Assembly: GCA_029858845.1 (NCBI GenBank)
Contig: JAOUEG010000056.1
Location: forward strand, 1-9,159
From: Chloroflexota bacterium
Lineage (GTDB): Bacteria; Chloroflexota; Limnocylindria; Limnocylindrales; CSP1-4
Direction of reading: 5' to 3'
Length of the DNA stretch: 9,159 bases
The notes beneath the pieces were generated by a model. The model saw nothing but the letters and a program-made list of their open reading frames with translations, was not told the DNA's origin and did no database searches. Below, in pieces: positions 6,852 to 9,159 of the stretch. A program made the position numbers and the translations under genes. How positions within the stretch are numbered: position 1 is the first letter of the stretch; the number at the start of each line of letters is the position of its first letter.

Positions 6852-7559
6852 TCAGCGGCGCGCGCCGGCCTTCTGCGAACCGGAGGTGCGAGACCGTCCA
6901 TCGCCCCGCTTGGCCTTTGCCTGCGACTGGCCCCTGTTGGGGTTGGTCAGCTGCAGGAATCGGCGATACCAGGCCGCCGCGGCGGCGAAGAACGCTCCCA
7001 TGACCGGCGACATCAGGAAGGCAGACACGATCGCCTCCCGCGCCACACCGGGGACCGGCGACGGTGTCGTCTCGTTGGCCAGGACCACCACGATCACGAT
7101 CGCATAGCAGATCGCCGAGATGAACCCGACGATCAGGCCGAGCAGCCAGCCCGCCCGTGGCGCCAGGAATCCCGCGAGGAAGACGCCTCCGATCGCCGGG
7201 GTCTGGATGAAGTACGCGAACATGAACTGGGTGACGATGTCCGCGCCGCTCGTCACGAGGAACGCGACCGTGCTGCCGACCACCAGCAGCAGCGGCAGCC
7301 AGAGCGCTTTCGTCCGGGTCGCGAGGTAGGGCAGCGCGGCGAGGTCGCCGCGCACATCCATCGGTCGGAACGACGCTCGGAATGCGGCACTGATCCCGAG
7401 GCGACCCTGGCTGGCCGGGTTGCCACCGGCCGGGGCCGAGCTTCTCGCCCCCGTCGCCTCGTCGGATCCCTCCGAAGCGCTGGACTCTTCGGTCTGATGC
7501 TGTTCCGCACGGTAGCGGCGTCGAGCGTCGGCGCGTGCAGTCCTCTTGGCGCGGGCCAC
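6852..7559 (-). CDS. Hypothetical integral membrane protein, about four spans, with charged tails
   Basis: The 235-residue product starts at a GTG at 7559 preceded by AGGAG with a 5-nt spacer (7565-7569), which supports this start. Residues 1-22 are strongly basic (ARAKRTARADARRRYRAEQ), 23-55 are a Ser/Glu/Ala-rich disordered stretch, and hydrophobic segments lie near 86-104, 108-132, 138-160 and 175-197. The C-terminus (YRRFLQL, then 208-235 rich in Gly/Ser/Arg/Lys) is basic and disordered. No signal peptide is present. Both tails are positively charged and, with four spans, would both face the cytoplasm, consistent with the positive-inside rule. No catalytic or transport motif is visible and I do not recognise the family. 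It is divergent from the lamin-tail gene, separated by 126 bp, and convergent with dnaE2. That it is a gene is well supported by codon use, start signal and membrane topology; its function is unknown. Confidence 0.85.
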   Translation of the reverse strand: MARAKRTARADARRRYRAEQHQTEESSASEGSDEATGARSSAPAGGNPASQGRLGISAAFRASFRPMDVRGDLAALPYLATRTKALWLPLLLVVGSTVAFLVTSGADIVTQFMFAYFIQTPAIGGVFLAGFLAPRAGWLLGLIVGFISAICYAIVIVVVLANETTPSPVPGVAREAIVSAFLMSPVMGAFFAAAAAWYRRFLQLTNPNRGQSQAKAKRGDGRSRTSGSQKAGARR

Positions 7560-7685
7560 GGTGTCTCCTGGGGTGTCGATGCGTTGGCGGTGGCGGACAG
7601 GGTAGTCGATAAGCGCCAGTCGAGTGCCGCCCGGTATGACTGTGCGACGCCGCCACCAATCCGCCCGTCCCGCCGGGAGGTTCCC
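7560..7685. promoter_or_regulatory. Divergent intergenic region with ribosome binding sites at both ends
   Basis: This 126-bp gap must contain the promoters of the two divergent genes. GGGAGG (7675-7680) lies five bases before the ATG at 7686, and AGGAG (minus strand, 7565-7569) lies five bases before the GTG at 7559. TATGAC at 7635-7640 is a weak -10 candidate for the plus-strand gene, with no recognisable -35. No operator or riboswitch is evident. Confidence 0.5.
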
Positions 7686-9159
7686 ATGGTTCGCGTTCGG
7701 CTTGCGGGGACAGTCGTGCTCGCCGTCGTCATCGCCCTCGGATGGATCACCCAGCCGTCGCTGGACCCAGGTTGGGCCGGGACGGCGATCCTGGCCGCCA
7801 CGGTGGACTGGCCCGCTTCGACCCTGGTCGTATCGGAGGTCCAGACGGGCGGAGCGTCGGCCTCCGATGAGTTCGTCGAGATCGCGAACCAGGGCGACGT
7901 ACCGGTCGACCTTCTGGGCCTCGAGGTCGCGTACGCCACGTCATCGGGATCGACGGTGACCCGAAAGGGTGCCTGGATGGCGTCGCAGATCCTGGGACCC
8001 GGTGGCCGTACGCTGCTGGTCAACGGGGCCGGTGCCCACGCGTCGTCGGGCGACCTCGTCTACTCGGGCGGCTTCGCGGCGACCGGCGGCGCGATCGCGC
8101 TGCGAGTGATCGGCGGACCGATCGTGGACGCCGTCGGTTGGGGAGATGCGGTCAATGGCTTCGTCGAGGGGGTCGTCGCCCCGGCGCCGCCCGCCGGCTC
8201 CAGTCTGGAGCGGCTGCCGGGCGGGGATGCGGGGAATGCTGCGGACACCAATGACAACGCATCTGACTGGCTCATAACGGCGCCCCCGGGTCCGCAGAAC
8301 CTGGCCGCTCCCCCCGTCCCGCCACCGCCCGTGGCGCCGACACCGACGCCCGTGGCGCCGACACCGACGCCGGCACCCACCGCCTCACCGACTCCGTCAC
8401 CGACCCCCGTTCCCGTGACCGCCGTGTCGATCGCCGAGGCGCGCCGACTTCCCGATGGCGCGACGGCGACGATCGAAGGCGTACTGACCACGCGGATCGG
8501 CGCTCTCGAAACGGGTCGGGGCGCGTTCGTTCAGGACCTGACGGCCGGGATCGCGCTCTACCTGGACGCCGCCGTCGTGACCGGGTCGCCGGCCGGTGCG
8601 CGCATCGTCGTCTCCGGGACCATCGACACGCGCTACGCGCAGCGGACCCTTCGCATCCGAGAAGCGGACCTCGTTGCCGCCGGCGACGCCGGGCTCCCGG
8701 TCGCCGAACCGGTCACCACCGGTGCAGCCGGCGAAGCCTTCGAGGGGTGGCGCGTCGCGGCCGAGGGAGCCGTCGTTGGAGGCGTCGACGCCCTCGCCGA
8801 CGGCTATGCCGTGTCGGTCGACGATGGCACCGGACCGGTCCGGGTGGTCGTCGATCCGGCCGCGCTCGGTGAGCGGAGCCTGGCATCCGGCACCGTCATC
8901 CGCGCCGTCGGCCCGCTCGGTCAGCGCGACAGCTCCGGGACCGGGTCGACCGGGTATCGACTCTACGTGACCCGCGCCGGCGACCTCGACGTGGTGCCAC
9001 CGCTGCCGACCCCCACGCCAACGCCGACGCCGTCGCCCAGCGAGTCTCCGGTCCCGAGCCCCACCGCCCCGCCGGCGCCGAGCCCGTCGCCCAGCGCCAG
9101 TGTCACGCCCCTGCCATCTCCGACGACCGCTCCATCCCCCACGGGGATCGTCCTTCCCA
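7686..9159 (+). CDS. Secreted lamin-tail-domain protein with tandem OB-fold-like domains (partial, C-terminus beyond right edge)
   Basis: From the ATG at 7686, with GGGAGG five bases upstream, 491 codons are open to the window end. Residues 1-21 (basic MVRVR, then a hydrophobic stretch) form a signal peptide or anchor. Residues about 46-200 match the lamin-tail domain pattern: VVSEVQTGG, then DEFVEIANQGDVPVDLLGL, a LGPGGRTLLVNG strand, and the closing SSLERLPGG, DTNDNASDW and PGPQN. A Pro/Thr linker spans 206-244. Two similar beta-rich segments follow, about 247-335 (GATATIEGVLTT, GRGAFVQDLTAGIALYL, IVVSGTID) and 345-437 (VAAEGAVVG, YAVSVDDGTGPVRVVV, IRAVGPLG), resembling the OB-fold domains of extracellular nucleases. 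A second Pro/Ser/Thr linker begins at 439 and runs to the edge. Lamin-tail plus OB domains often precede an endonuclease/exonuclease/phosphatase domain in secreted nucleases, so a catalytic domain could lie beyond the edge; an anchored structural protein is equally possible. Confidence 0.85.
   Translation, partial: MVRVRLAGTVVLAVVIALGWITQPSLDPGWAGTAILAATVDWPASTLVVSEVQTGGASASDEFVEIANQGDVPVDLLGLEVAYATSSGSTVTRKGAWMASQILGPGGRTLLVNGAGAHASSGDLVYSGGFAATGGAIALRVIGGPIVDAVGWGDAVNGFVEGVVAPAPPAGSSLERLPGGDAGNAADTNDNASDWLITAPPGPQNLAAPPVPPPPVAPTPTPVAPTPTPAPTASPTPSPTPVPVTAVSIAEARRLPDGATATIEGVLTTRIGALETGRGAFVQDLTAGIALYLDAAVVTGSPAGARIVVSGTIDTRYAQRTLRIREADLVAAGDAGLPVAEPVTTGAAGEAFEGWRVAAEGAVVGGVDALADGYAVSVDDGTGPVRVVVDPAALGERSLASGTVIRAVGPLGQRDSSGTGSTGYRLYVTRAGDLDVVPPLPTPTPTPTPSPSESPVPSPTAPPAPSPSPSASVTPLPSPTTAPSPTGIVLP
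8331..8372 (+). repeat. Two tandem 21-bp units encoding VAPTPTP in the linker
   Basis: The unit GTGGCGCCGACACCGACGCC plus one base occurs at 8331-8351 and again at 8352-8372, differing only in the last base. It encodes VAPTPTP twice in the Pro/Thr linker between the lamin-tail and first OB-like domain. Such near-identical units suggest recent slippage duplication in a length-tolerant spacer. Confidence 0.85.

Noticed and set aside
6787..6867. Short perfect palindromes GGGGCGCCCC (6787-6796) and CGGCGCGCGCCG (6856-6867).
   Set aside because: They have no loop and simple GC composition, expected by chance here.
6403..7107. Long plus-strand frame (234 codons) running from the dnaE2 end across the convergent gap.
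   Set aside because: It overlaps the 3' end of dnaE2 and the membrane protein gene antisense, and its composition is that of a GC-rich shadow frame with no membrane or domain signal.
6457..7659. 400-codon minus-strand frame covering the membrane protein region.
   Set aside because: Arg/Pro-rich shadow; the competing 6852-7559 frame has a good ribosome binding site and coherent membrane segments.
7253..8023. 256-codon minus-strand frame opposite the lamin-tail gene start.
   Set aside because: Low-quality shadow that overlaps two supported genes and covers both of their start regions.
8060..8491. Gly/Val-rich minus-strand frame (VGVGATGVGVGATGGGG) looking like a repeat protein.
   Set aside because: It is the antisense reading of the Pro/Thr-linker codons of the lamin-tail protein; the periodicity comes from the linker repeat.
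1..9159. Search for CRISPR arrays, tRNA or rRNA genes, insertion sequences and defence or phage genes.
   Set aside because: No repeat-spacer pattern, transposase motif, tRNA-like fold or phage-type gene was seen; the window looks like ordinary chromosome.

Overview
The window is GC-rich bacterial chromosome. The very high third-position GC, frequent GTG starts, short lipoprotein signal, Pro/Thr/Ser-rich extracellular linkers and Gram-positive-type SOS operator suggest an uncultivated Chloroflexota-like organism (Limnocylindria/Ellin6529 style), with a high-GC actinobacterium as the alternative. This placement is inference from style; there is no rRNA or other marker in the window.

Layout, left to right. 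(1) 1-465, minus: N-terminal 155 residues of a secreted lipoprotein whose C-terminus lies beyond the left edge. (2) 512-2227, minus: a complete YtcJ-type metal-dependent amidohydrolase, 46 bp upstream of the lipoprotein on the same strand and possibly co-transcribed with it. (3) 2228-2675: a compact regulatory region. It holds a perfect 15-bp GC hairpin (2281-2317), a 47-residue single-span membrane protein gene on the minus strand (2425-2568), and a perfect-arm LexA/SOS box (2617-2632) overlapping a -10-like TATACT, placed between the small gene and the divergent polymerase gene. (4) 2676-6569, plus: dnaE2 (imuC), the error-prone translesion DNA polymerase III alpha subunit. At 1297 aa it is longer than usual because of several low-complexity insertions. 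(5) 6570-6851: a convergent intergenic stretch with no gene and one hairpin. (6) 6852-7559, minus: a hypothetical four-span membrane protein with charged disordered tails. (7) 7686-9159, plus, open at the right edge: a secreted protein with a signal sequence, a lamin-tail domain, a Pro/Thr linker, two OB-fold-like domains and a second Pro/Ser/Thr linker.

How it fits together: the clearest biology is a DNA-damage module. dnaE2 carries its own SOS operator but has no imuA or imuB partner in view. The same operator faces a tiny membrane protein on the other strand, which makes that protein a candidate SOS-induced small membrane protein; this is positional inference only. The amidohydrolase, lipoprotein, membrane protein and lamin-tail protein look like ordinary, functionally unlinked neighbours.
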